Origin: Canna indica
Taxonomy: Eukaryota; Streptophyta; Magnoliopsida; Zingiberales; Cannaceae
Direction of reading: 5' to 3'
DNA: 64,000 bases
Assembly (NCBI GenBank): GCA_034359265.1
Contig: CP136891.1
Location: 63,898,001 to 63,962,000 of the forward strand
Shown here: piece after piece, positions 1 through 10,205 of the stretch
How positions within the stretch are numbered: position 1 is the stretch's first letter
Layout of the letters: each line of letters starts with the position of its first letter
The notes under the pieces: generated by a model
Seen by the model: only the letters and a program-made list of their open reading frames with translations
Told to the model about the DNA's origin: nothing
Database searches by the model: none
Made by a program: the position numbers and the translations under genes

Positions 1-9
1 TTGAATTAG

Positions 10-3000
10 GTTACGCAATCGACGGATTTCACTGAGTTGGTCGACAAGGAACCATGGCTGTCGTCTATGAAGTTGGTCGTGAAGCCCGACATGCTGTTCG
101 GCAAGCGTGGAAAGAGCGGACTGGTTGCCCTCAACTTGGATCTGGCTGAGGTAGCAGAGTTCGTCAAGAAGCGCCTCGGGATGGAGGTAAGTGTGGAATA
201 CTGGAATTTGTATTCTTTATGGCGTTCAACTTGTAATGCGCTAAAATCTAGGCAGTTCTGGTTCGTTGTAGGTTGAAATGGGAGGGTGTAAGGCACCAAT
301 TACTACATTTATAGTTGAGCCGTTTGTTCCCCATGATCAAGAGTACTACCTCTCCATAGTCTCTGAGAGGCTTGGTTGCACCATCTGCTTCTCAGAGTGC
401 GGTGGCATTGAAATTGAGGAGAACTGGGATAAGGTTAAGACAATATTCCTACCTACAGAAAAGCCCTTGACATCTGAGGCATGTGCACCTTTGATAGCAA
501 CTCTACCCCTTGAGGTACAATGATTTTCTGCACTTAATATCCTTTCTAAATCTCATTTGTTGGTGTTACACGTCGTTGGTGGTATCCTAATTTTTTAATG
601 CATAGAATGTCCACAGTTTTTAGTGACTAGGTAACATGCACTTCACTAAGACAGTGCTGATACAATGTATCTTGCTTTAATTTGGTGATATAATTGGTCT
701 CCTATAGGTTGGTTAACTCATTGGATGTATGGCTCAGGTTCGAGGGAAAATAGGAGATTTCATAAAGGGGGTATTTGATGTCTTCCAAGGTATGCTTGAA
801 GAAATATTTGTAATCAAACCTTTGATGATGTTTTTCATCTAAGAGTATATGCCAATTCTTTCTAAATACATGCTTTGACTAGCTATTTAATCAGCATGGA
901 AGAAAATATTAAGTGTTGTTTGATTAGCGAAAACTATTTTCTGGTTTGGTTTCAGTGAAACTGAAAACTTGGTTTCGAAAACTTGATTTTGGTTTCTAGT
1001 TTTCATTTTTCTGAAAACGCGTTTGGTTAATGAAAACAACATCAGTTTTAGTTAGTTGAAACCAGTGAATATTTATTTATTTATAAAAAATAATATTAAT
1101 TTTCCTTGAACATTTTTAGTAGTAATTAAATGTTTAGCTAGTTTACAAAATCAAATGTTTGCTAATATGGTTATAGAATATTTATATGATTTAATTAATT
1201 AAGTTATTGGTAATTTAAGATTTTTTGTTCAATTAGATATAAAAATAAATTAATTGTTATTATAAAATTTCAAAAAAAATAAGTCCAATGATCTAAAATT
1301 AGTGTTGATTAAATTATAAATAGATCAACTTTAAGAAAATTGAGTAATTTAAAATTTATGTTTGAGTCAATTAGATATAAATTGGTTTAGTTAATTTGTA
1401 AATTTAAGATAATAGTTTGAGTTGAAAATGATGATTTTTATTTTTATTTTTAAAAATTAGATATAGTTTGATTTATTTTTAAATTAATTAACTTTATAAA
1501 AAATATTTATAATTACAAAGTTGCCACTGCATTTTGATAACGAAACCGACAATCTCGAAACCACATAAAACAACATTTTGGTGTTTTCATTTTTATCAAG
1601 AAAATTGGTTTCGTTTTCATTCTGATTTCGATTCAGTTTCATGAAAATGTTGAACCAAACACATTTTCGTAAGCAATTTTGGTTTCAGTGAAACCGAAAC
1701 CATGAAAACAGACTTGGTTTCGCTAACCAAATAGGCCCTATGGTCTTTTAAAACCATCTATGTCTTTGTTAACGAATGCAAGGAATTCTTTTTTTTTAAT
1801 ATCTTTTTCTCATAAGTACACCCCGATTTTAGATTATTTTAACCTCTAGACGAGTCATATTTGCTTTTATCTTAATAGATTTTATTATTTCATGGAATTT
1901 ATTGAGCACACTTGTCGCAGACTTGGATTTCAGTTTTATTGAAATGAACCCATTTACCTTAGTAAATGGAGAACCATATCCACTGGATATGCGAGGTGAA
2001 CTTGATGATACGGCTGCTTTTAAGAATTTCAATAAGTATGTGCAGGTCTTTGTATTCAATGTTTCCTTAGAGGCAATAATATTTTTTAAATCTATCACTT
2101 TCAAATTTTCTGCATTTATTTTTTCGTTTTTATTTTTTTATTTTTTACAGGTGGGGAAACATAGAATTTCCACTCCCTTTTGGCAGAGTCTTAAGCCCTT
2201 CAGAAAGTTATATCCATCAACTTGATGAAAAGGTTGGAAGTTTTCATTTTTACTCATTATATTGTGAGTATTTGTTGTTAAGAAAATGAACAGCAATTGT
2301 TAGAGATATTTTTACACCATGTACTTTGCATTACAAACATTTGAGTCCTGAGATAGCTTAGCATGTTGAGGGTGCTGGATGAGCATGAGCAATATATTTT
2401 GAGCTAGCAAGCAGGAATATTATGGTGAAACATAATTACAAACAATGAGTTAAGCTTCTTTGCTTATCTTCTCATCTTTAGGAAAAAAAAAAGTGAATGT
2501 GTCTCAGGCCTTCTAAGAAACTTGGTTGATATAAAAAACAACAAACTGAAGTGCCTAATTGCAGAGATATAAATAATCGTAATTTAGTATAATTTAATTT
2601 TCCTACACTTATCCTGGTGAACTGAATTTTCTCCAGTATTTATTTCCATTGTAATGTTCCTGAATAAACATATATTTCTCAGATTTTTATCCTTTGTATA
2701 TTTTGTATTGTTAATTTTAATTGGATGACTGTTTATCCAAAAGTTTATGCTATTAAGGAAGGGTCTAACTTAGTATTCTTGGCACTTGTTGGTGGGCAGA
2801 CTGGATGAACTAGTTGCCCAAATTCAACATGTGTATTCCATGACTTTTGCATGATTGAACACAAGATTTCATGCTCACATAACATTTTAAGTTTGATTGA
2901 GTGACTAGTTTTCATAAAAGCTTAAACTATTAGTAACTTTTATATTCATTAGCAGTCTCTCTCTTTTTTTGTTTCCTCTAAACTTTCAATTAATCATTGA

Positions 3001-6000
3001 TGTGTCCTATGTTCTTTACCTAGAGCATTCATTTGAATTTTTTTTTTTTCTTGTTTCATTTCAGACTAGTGCCTCACTAAAGTTCACTGTTCTAAATCCC
3101 AAAGGACGGATATGGACCATGGTGGCTGGTGGTGGTGCTAGTGTCATATATGCCGATACAGTTAGTAGTTTTTATTTGCATAAATTTTCATGAAACATAT
3201 TACACCAATCATAAAATTACTTAAATGAACAATTCAGAAAGTGTCATAATAATCTGACAAGAAAAATTTGCTAGCATGCCTGACATCATGTACATTTTAG
3301 GTTGGAGATTTGGGTTATGCGTCAGAGCTTGGAAACTATGCAGAGTACAGTGGTGCTCCAAATGAGGAGGAGGTCCTGCAGTATGCACGAGTTGTTCTTG
3401 ATGTATGGGTTTATTGGCCTTTTTTTATTCTGAATCCTTCCTTTTATTCTTGAGCATCAACCAAGGAAATGAGGTCTCTTTGCACTTGTAGTGTGCAACT
3501 GCAGATCCTGATGGTCGTAAGAGAGCCCTTCTCATTGGAGGGGGTATAGCGAACTTCACTGATGTTGCAACAACTTTTAATGGAATCATCCGGGCTTTGA
3601 GAGAAAAGGTTGATTTACTAGATGAATTGCTGTTTTTTCTATATTTCAAATGATTTGAGCACGAATCACAAGCTTTACACTTATCTGTAGGAGGCCAAGC
3701 TAAAGGCTTCAAGAATGCACATTTATGTTAGACGAGGTGGTCCTAATTACCAGACTGGTCTTGCAAAAATGCGGGCTCTGGGTCAAGAACTAGGGGTACC
3801 GCTAGAGGTAACACAATTCAACTTGAATCAATGCTTCTCAAGTAGGATAGTTCAGCTATAACCTTTCCCAACTTTAATTATGAGTTATCTTTCTAATAAT
3901 ACAAGAGGAAGCCACAAAGTTCTTACTGCTTTGGCTACATGATGAATCTTTTTTCACCTTTTAGTTTTGTGTATATATTTCTAGTTATACCAGGGTGAAG
4001 CCAGAAAAGAGCTATGGACCTTACAGTTATATGGGTACAAAGTAGCCAAAACCTAACATCTAGTTATATCAGTTAAGGATCATACAGTTGATGTTAGGTT
4101 TGGACCTTAACTAGAAGTATAAACTATTTTTTTTTGAAATATAGCATTGTATTCAATTCATGAGAAAGAATAGAATACAACGGGAGGTGGGATGGGATTT
4201 AAAAAAGTGTCTGAAAAAAAGACAATAAAGCTTTCAATCAACACAAAGCAAGATTAAAGAATCCTGTAAGAAGACAGAAAGGACAGCATTGAGGATGTGA
4301 GATCAACAACACTCCTTGTAGTACCCTCAAAACACCTCTTGTTCCTCTCAAACCAAATGAACCAGCTCCAGACCATCAACACCTGAGCCTTGTGAGAGAT
4401 TGAATTTGCATCTTGGTTTCCTCTGGAAGCAACCGAACTCCAAGTCGATTCGAAGAAGGGCAGATTCTATTAAGATAGGTAGCTACTCCAAGCAAGTTGT
4501 GAGACCTGACATTTGGTAAATAAATGCTCATGCGATTTCAGTTCTTCCTCACAAAGCGGACATGCGACAGAGACATTCATACCCCTACAGATCAGTCTAT
4601 CCCGAGTTAGAAGGCGGTTACGCGACCAAATCCAACCAAAGATTGATAGCTTTGGTGGAATTTTTGCTTGCCAAATGAGACGGTGTAAGAGATCCTCCAC
4701 ACCTCTAAAGATTAAAACTCTATACAAGGACTTGGTAGAGAAACACTTATTAGCCGTCCATTGCCAATGAATAAGGTCTTCACCTTCTGAAGAGTGAATA
4801 GGCTCAAGTTCTTGCACCAAAGCTTGAAGGAGCTCAGAGTTCAAATGTGTAGTGAAGGATATGTTCCAGCCTACGAAGTTCCCCAGATCATCCCATAGCC
4901 TGGCATCCGCAATTTTTATATTAGGGTCCGTTGCAAATCTAAAGAGTTGAGGAAACTGTGTAGCCAAACTTTCACTTCCTCTCCATGGTTCACGCCAAAG
5001 ATTGATCCTCGTTCCATTACCCACCGAGTAAGAGATGGCATTTTTTAAAATCTCCTATAACTTTATAGTGTGTCGCCCAATTGGCGAGGCATGTTAACCA
5101 TTCCATAAGTCATACCATTCGACCCGATTTCCTGAAGACACCCTAATAATGGCAACTAGAAGTATAAACTATGGGTACAAAGTACAGTCTTCCAATGTGA
5201 TAAGTCAACACCCTTAGGATGTGTTTGATTGGATGGAGTGAATTCATAAGGAATAAGAATAGACAAGAAATAATAATAGAAAAAAATGGAATAAATAAGG
5301 AATAGTATTATCTTATTTTGTTGACATTGTAAATAAGTCAAGAATAGAATTACTTTGTTTGGTTAGCATAAGGAGTAGATAAGGAATAGAAAGTTAAATG
5401 ACCAAAATATCATTCTTAATAAAATTAAATATATTTACTTTGTTTACTTAACATAAAGAATATACAATGAATTGAGAGGAAAATGACTAAAATATCATTC
5501 TAAAAATATAATAAATTATATTATAATTTATTCTAATTAATAACAACATAATAAAAATATGGATCAATATAAAATAATTTATTAATTTAAAATAATAAAA
5601 CACTATTATTTATTTTATTTTGATAAAAAAATAATTGAATCTTCAAAAATAATTATTAAAATATTATTTAATAATAAAATAATAATTATCTATTTAAGAT
5701 ATGTAATTATTAAAATTAATTTAACAATTTAATTTTTTTATATTCTTATTATAAATATTGAATGACAATATAGGAAAATATCCAAAATGTCCTTCTAAAA
5801 TATAATAAATTATACTATAATTTATTTTAACTAATAACAACATAATAAAAATATAGATTAATGTAAAATAATTTTATTAATTTAAAATAATAATTAAAAA
5901 ATTATTTATTTCATTTTCATAAAAAAACTAAATTTTAAAAATAACAATTATTAAAATAATAATGATCTATTTAAGATATGCTGTTATGACCTGAAATTAA

Positions 6001-8538
6001 AGGACCTATTTGTAAATATTTTTATTAGAGGGTCCTTATTGCAAAAGTGTCTAAATCCTATTTAATTAACCCTAATCCTCTCTCTAATCTTTTTTTCTCT
6101 CCCTCTCGCGATCCCTGTAGCAGCGGCGGCCGACGGAGGAGCGTGAGGCGTCGGCAGTTGAAGACTCCGGTGAAGACCGGAGTTTGGAGGAGCTTTGAGG
6201 TAGGAGTCTTTCATTCTTCTTCCATGTCTTCCGGTTGTTGTTTTCCGTTTCTTCGTTCATCGGCGGCAGAGGGGTCGATCGGATGATTTGATCGGAGTGG
6301 CGGTAGAGGTGTTGAGGACAAAAAGGGGAGTCGATATTTCGGCAGTCGCGGCTCACCGGCTGAGAGCCGGCGTCTCGTCGGTGTCGGGAAGGCGGAAGGG
6401 GCCGGAGAAGCTGATTAATCCGGCGGGAGGGTCGCCGGTGGCCGGGAGGGCCGCCCGGCGTAGGTCGAGCAGGGTGGAGAGGAGGAGACGTCGGGGAGGG
6501 GAGGCCGCCGTGGCCTCCCAAGCTGGTACCCGCCGGCGTTGGAGGAGAGACCGGCGAGGCCGGCGGGGGTGGTTGTCGTTGGCCGAGAGGGGGGTTGCCG
6601 GTGTGGGTCCGAGCGAAGCCGAGGAGAACGGCGCTCGGGCGGGCGTCGGGTAGCAGACGAGTGGGTGAGGAGGGGTTTAATTGATTTAAATAAGTAGGTT
6701 AATTAAGAAGAGAGCTGTATCGAATGAAATGAGGTTAAATTATAGAATTTTAGGGTATTTTGAAGTTGATCGTAGGATTGTCGGATCGAGTCAAGGTAAA
6801 TATCAAAGTTGTAGGTTTTCGCGTTCTGAACGCGATGGTGGTGTCGGATTTCTGATCAGAGGTCGTTTGGTAGATCTTTTCTATGTTTCGGTGTTATTTA
6901 GTAGATGCGAGTTAGTAATTCAGTTGATAAATAATTAAATAATATAAAATAATGGTATTCTATGTTAGATGGTAGATAGTTGCATTGGGTGCGAGTTGAC
7001 TCCTGCTGTAGCCGATGAATGTTGAATAGGTAAATTGACGATTTTACCCTTTGCTTCTATTTGATTGATTTGCTTCTGAAATCCGTTGATCTCCTGTTGC
7101 ATTATGTTGTTGAACATGCCATGTTGATAATTGCATGAGTCTGATTACCTGTTGTTCATTAATGATTATTGAGCATGATATTATGCTAGGCATTGTGCAC
7201 ACTGTTAGTGTTGTCATAAGTGGTACTTGCTAACATGAATTACTCTGGTTGCATCTTCAGTTGATAGTTGTGGCATTTATTGTTGTTAGCATTGTATATC
7301 AGTTGTAGTGTGTCATGTGGTGAGGTCTAGCTATCATGCTGCTTATTGTTGTATCAGTTATTGTTGTCAGTATCGTAGGTCAGTTGTTGATGGCATACTG
7401 CATTATAATCGTTATGGGCGCAAGCTTGGACACAGTTGATTTATTGCCCGAGGTGTATGGGCAGTGACACCGGTGATCACGAAACTTTCACATGAGGTGC
7501 AGCGTCGCGCTGTTAGACGTTGGCGGGCTTGTGTGCGACGTCGAGGTGTTAGACGTCGGCGGACTATCTTGTAGATAGTCGCATCTCTAGTTGGAGCGGA
7601 CTTGAGGTGCCACTCTCGAGGTGCGAGAGTGCGGGGGAAACCCAATTGTCCACTACGCTCTTGATTGGTATGAGTTGCATTAGTTGATAGATGAAAAGGT
7701 GTCTGGTTGTTGCCATGTTGCACTGTATTGTAGAGTCATATATTGTTGTTGTGTTTGGTAGTATCATTGCATCATGATTGATGTCCTTATTGTTGACATA
7801 TTGATTCTCCTACTCAGCTTTCCGCTGATGTTGTTTGTTATTGCCTCAGTTTTGCATGTATGTCGGTAGTTGAAGTCAAGTAGCTAGAGTCCTAGAGGAG
7901 GAGGCATCATTCGCTGCTTAGATGTTTTTTTAGTTGTTTTTATATTGATGTGGGGCATTATGTAGAAAACTCTTAGTTGAAATGATGAATTCAGTTGTTC
8001 ATGTTGAGATATTTTGGTATATTTTTGTGGTTTGGTTTTAGATTGCGCTCCTCCTAGGTGAGGTCCCTTGTCTAGGGATAAACCTAGGCGGGGCGTAACA
8101 TATGCAATTATTAAAATTAATTTAGTAATTTAATTTTTTATATTATTATGTAATATTATAAATAGTGAAGGACAATATAGAAAAATATCATAAGGAATAG
8201 ATAAGAAATACTATTTCTTCTTGTCTATTCCTTGGTTTGAGGTATGCATAGGGAATACTATTCCTTATGGCCCACCTATTCTTTGTCTATAAGTTGCAAC
8301 CAAACAAGAAAATAAGTGGAGCATAAAGAATAGTATTCTATTCCTCATCTATTCTATTCAACCAAAGATTACCTTAATCTTTTCAGCACCATCTCGTTAT
8401 GTCCTTTCATCAGTTGTTTATATAGTCATATAAATAGGCACCAGAATGTTTTATTTTCACTTGCAGGTTTATGGTCCAGAGGCGACAATGACTGGAATAT
8501 GCAAACAAGCTATTGATTGCATCATGTCTACTGCGTAA
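10..8538 (+). CDS. ACLA: ATP-citrate lyase subunit A (5' partial, 10 exons in window)
   Basis: ACLA pairs with ACLB to form plant cytosolic ATP-citrate lyase, which makes acetyl-CoA and oxaloacetate from citrate, CoA and ATP. Exons read by eye, with GT-AG junctions: 10-186, 272-514, 738-789, 1921-2035, 2151-2232, 3065-3160, 3301-3402, 3492-3608, 3691-3807, 8467-8538. They join without a frame break into 390 residues plus TAA. Plant ACLA is about 423 residues, so roughly 33 N-terminal residues lie upstream. Visible landmarks are the ATP-grasp stretch [15 protein letters not shown], the glycine-rich [15 protein letters not shown] near residue 240, [11 protein letters not shown] near 305 and the C-terminal [11 protein letters not shown]. 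The catalytic phosphohistidine is on ACLB, so its absence is expected. Introns 3 and 9 carry transposons. The coding sequence shows no damage, so the gene looks functional. Confidence 0.96.
913..1738. mobile_element. 826-bp AT-rich MITE with terminal inverted repeats, in ACLA intron 3
   Basis: The left end GTGTTGTTTGATTAGCGAAA and the reverse complement of the right end (GGGCCTATTTGGTTAGCGAA) are imperfect inverted repeats. The body is rich in GGTTTCAGTGAAACC-type short palindromes and has no ORF. A second copy, inverted and colinear along its whole length, sits at 51643-52471, which fixes the element's limits. No clear target-site duplication is visible, so the superfamily (hAT or Harbinger) stays open. 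The insertion lies between intact splice sites of ACLA. Confidence 0.75.
4128..5153 (-). mobile_element. 5'-truncated L1-type LINE in ACLA intron 9, with 19-bp TSD
   Basis: A 19-bp direct repeat, AACTAGAAGTATAAACTAT, lies at 4109-4127 and again at 5154-5172. Directly inside the left copy is a T-run, the poly-A tail of a minus-strand LINE. The element carries the last coding part of ORF2 plus about 340 bp of 3' UTR. Removing the insert and one repeat restores continuous intron sequence. This is target-primed reverse transcription with 5' truncation. The perfect TSD suggests a fairly recent event. Confidence 0.9.
4470..5024 (-). pseudogene. LINE ORF2 C-terminal fragment (zf-RVT domain)
   Basis: This 184-residue open frame is the C-terminal part of a plant L1 ORF2. 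It shows the start of the reverse-transcriptase zinc-binding module ([13 protein letters not shown]), the middle [18 protein letters not shown], and the zinc-binding cluster [15 protein letters not shown] followed by TKC. The RT palm and the endonuclease are missing because of 5' truncation. It has no promoter of its own and lies antisense inside ACLA intron 9. Confidence 0.85.
5460..5981. repeat. about 290-bp tandem repeat inside the Harbinger-like element
   Basis: Two head-to-tail copies of an AT-rich unit begin near 5466 and near 5756. Each contains TAATAACAACATAATAAAAA, and both run towards CTATTTAAGATATG. The second copy resumes at 8101 after the solo LTR. The copies differ at scattered positions, so the duplication is older than the LTR insertion. 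Confidence 0.7.
5982..8100 (+). mobile_element. Solo LTR, Gypsy-like (class 2), TSD TATGC
   Basis: The 2119-bp block begins TGTTATGACC and ends GGGGCGTAACA, and is flanked by the perfect 5-bp repeat TATGC (5977-5981 and 8101-8105). No internal retrotransposon sequence remains, so it is a solo LTR formed by LTR-LTR recombination. It is colinear with 34883-37255 and more distantly with 23216-25837. A GC-rich stretch at 6110-6660 has chance open frames but no recognisable protein. The block at 7562-7660 folds into two conserved hairpins. Confidence 0.9.
7562..7660 (+). other. Conserved two-hairpin block in LTR
   Basis: Stem 1 is GACTATC (7562-7568) with GATAGTC (7574-7580). Stem 2 is CACTCTC (7611-7617) with GAGAGTG (7625-7631), followed by GGGGGAAACCCAAT. 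The same arrangement is found in the solo LTR at 34883-37255 and, with changed but still paired stem bases, in the LTR at 23216-25837. A structured RNA in the LTR transcript is an inference from the pairing. Confidence 0.6.
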
Positions 8539-8641
8539 TACATCTTTCTTTTAATCTTCATTTGTTTTGCTCCCTCGGTTTTCTAAGAAATAGTAGAGTT
8601 TAGTGGTGTGAGAAGATTGTACGTATTTCGACATTTTAGTA

Positions 8642-8647
8642 AATAAA
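8642..8647 (+). terminator. Candidate ACLA polyadenylation signal
   Basis: AATAAA lies about 100 nt after the ACLA stop codon at 8536-8538, a plausible plant 3' UTR spacing. No transcript evidence is available. The rest of 8539-8996 shows no gene. Confidence 0.4.
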
Positions 8648-8996
8648 GAGTTGGTAATGTAACAATACTATGTTGGCCTTGCTCGTTTTTCTAAAACCTA
8701 AGGTCCTAAACAAAGAAGGTTGATGGATTGGTCTTATGCATAAAGCAGATAAACAAAACTCCACGGAATTGGAGACTAATAAATATGCAATTTATCAAAC
8801 AATTCTTTCAAGCTCAAGTTAGCAAATCAATAATTGGCTGAAGGCTTAGTCTTTCCTAACTTGTTTATTTTTGGTTTAATCATATAGGACATCCTTCAAA
8901 AGAAAGGAACACCCAATTTAACTTCATGCTCAGGTATTAAATTCTAGATTTTCCAAGTCTTGAAGTGTTCCTAAATTCTACTTCTCGATAGCTTAT

Positions 8997-9343
8997 TGTT
9001 GAGTGAAGCACAGTCCGAATTTGAAAGGAGGCATCAGGAGTCGACTTCAGGAATCGACTTCTCCATGCTTCAGGAAATGAGCACAGTTATACCTGAAGGA
9101 GAGGAAAATTACTCTTTTATCATTACTTGTAATAATGCCATGTATGATAAGTGAGGGGCATGTTAGTCTTTACATATTTGAAATTCAAACTAGTTAAAGC
9201 AGTCAACTATATAAGACTGACTTGTAAACCTCTTCTTTACGTCATCTTGAATAAAACCTAGGTCTACTGTTCATCTTTTTCTTCCTCCCTTCACCTGAAT
9301 GTTTAGGGATCTTGATTGTGCATAGTTCAACGTAGCTATAACA
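8997..9343 (+). mobile_element. Copia 5' LTR (remnant element)
   Basis: A 347-bp LTR begins TGTTGAGTGAAG and ends CTATAACA, with a TATATAA box at 9208-9214. It is followed at once by TAGTATCATAGC, a slightly degenerate primer-binding site for initiator Met-tRNA, and then by decayed gag. No 3' LTR was found, so the element is truncated. Confidence 0.75.
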
Positions 9344-9426
9344 TAGTATCATAGCAGGACGCGATCCATTGAAGAGATTCTCCACTCGATTCAAATCGCA
9401 GGAGGAGAGGATCAATTTGGACAAAA

Positions 9427-9710
9427 TGGCAAGAAATCGACAATCAAATTCATCAAGATCTGCAATCGCCGAATCCCAAAGTAATCAGGGAAGAGGAAGT
9501 TCTTCAGATCTACTAGATGATGAAGACAAGGTTCATCCAGGTATGGCACTTGTATCAACTAACAGGATACGAAAATTATCTATCTTGGAAAGAGTCAATG
9601 TTAATTTCTCTGTGCAAAAAATAAAATGAGGTTCGTGGATGGAACAATTGCTGCCCCGGATGAAACATCTCCCTAGTACAGAATTTGGAGGAGATGCAAT
9701 GATAAGGTGT
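9427..9710 (+). pseudogene. Copia gag N-terminal remnant, frameshifted
   Basis: The reading begins MARNRQSNSS and reaches HPGMALVST, the start of the Copia gag N-terminal domain (Retrotran_gag_3 type). Two frame changes follow. The next frame gives LTGYENYLSWKESMLISLC, then another frame gives RFVDGTIAAPDE. These are the conserved blocks of that domain in the right order. Similarity stops near 9710, so most of gag and all of pol are gone. Confidence 0.8.
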
Positions 9711-10167
9711 GCTAGCTCTTGGATATTGCAGCTATATATTTCTTTACATCAAATTTTCTGTAGAGGCGTTTTATGTTTATTATTATTTCAACATCTCTTG
9801 ACTTTTCAAATGATTCTTCTTTGCTGATTCTCAAATTTGCGTATTGTACTGTATTGATAGGGCTTAAAAGCTACAACCTATCGCTAGATGTAAGTCATAG
9901 GGGAAAAAACTTATATGGGTAGCCTGCCTATATAAATATCTATGAAAGACTGAAAATAGGCTTTAAGCGACTGAACATGGATAAAAAAAGAATGGATATG
10001 TTTATGAATAGAATTGAAAAAGAATGAATATAAACATATTCATTCATTTTCTATTCATGTTCAGTCGCTTAAAACTCATATCCACTCGCTCATAAATTTT
10101 TTATGAATAATCTATCCATAGAAGTTGCACCCGGTCATAGGTATTCAATTATTTACATCAAGTTGCA
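9711..10167. other. Intergenic DNA without recognisable gene
   Basis: This is AT-rich sequence with no coding or transposon similarity I can name, apart from the hairpin at 9961-10074. Confidence 0.5.
9961..10074. repeat. Near-perfect fold-back, about 50-bp arms
   Basis: The left arm (about 9962-10011) starts TTTAAGCGACTGAACATG. The right arm (about 10025-10074) is its imperfect reverse complement, ending CATGTTCAGTCGCTTAAA. The loop is only about 13 bp. It could be a small MITE or a hairpin transcript source. Confidence 0.75.
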
Positions 10168-10205
10168 CTTTGAAGTTTGAGGCAGTGTAGTTGTACTAAA
10201 GCAAT
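10168..10205. repeat. 38-bp direct repeat flanking the CACTA element (second copy 11846-11883)
   Basis: CTTTGAAGTTTGAGGCAGTG and the next 18 bases recur after the CACTA element with one difference (GGCAG to GGTAG). It is far longer than a 3-bp CACTA TSD, so it probably reflects a tandem repeat of about 46 bp that existed before insertion. Confidence 0.8.

Larger units (their letters stand above)
5217..8373. mobile_element. Harbinger/Tourist-like non-autonomous element with TTA target duplication
   Basis: The ends are imperfect inverted repeats: left GGATGTGTTTGATTGGATGG, right (reverse complement) GGTAATCTTTGGTTGAATAG, followed inside by related GGAATAG-rich sequence. TTA flanks both sides (5214-5216 and 8374-8376), as expected for PIF/Harbinger. 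Without the nested solo LTR (5982-8100) the element is about 1.0 kb, AT-rich and without coding capacity. It sits in ACLA intron 9, about 90 bp before the last exon. Confidence 0.7.

Noticed and set aside
6047..6653. GC-rich overlapping open frames on both strands
   Set aside because: They lie within a solo LTR with clear ends and TSD, overlap each other antisense and contain only Arg/Gly/Pro-rich low-complexity sequence.
10168..10205. 38-bp repeats flanking the CACTA element as its TSD
   Set aside because: CACTA elements make 3-bp TSDs, and AAT is present. The longer repeat is better explained by an older tandem duplication.
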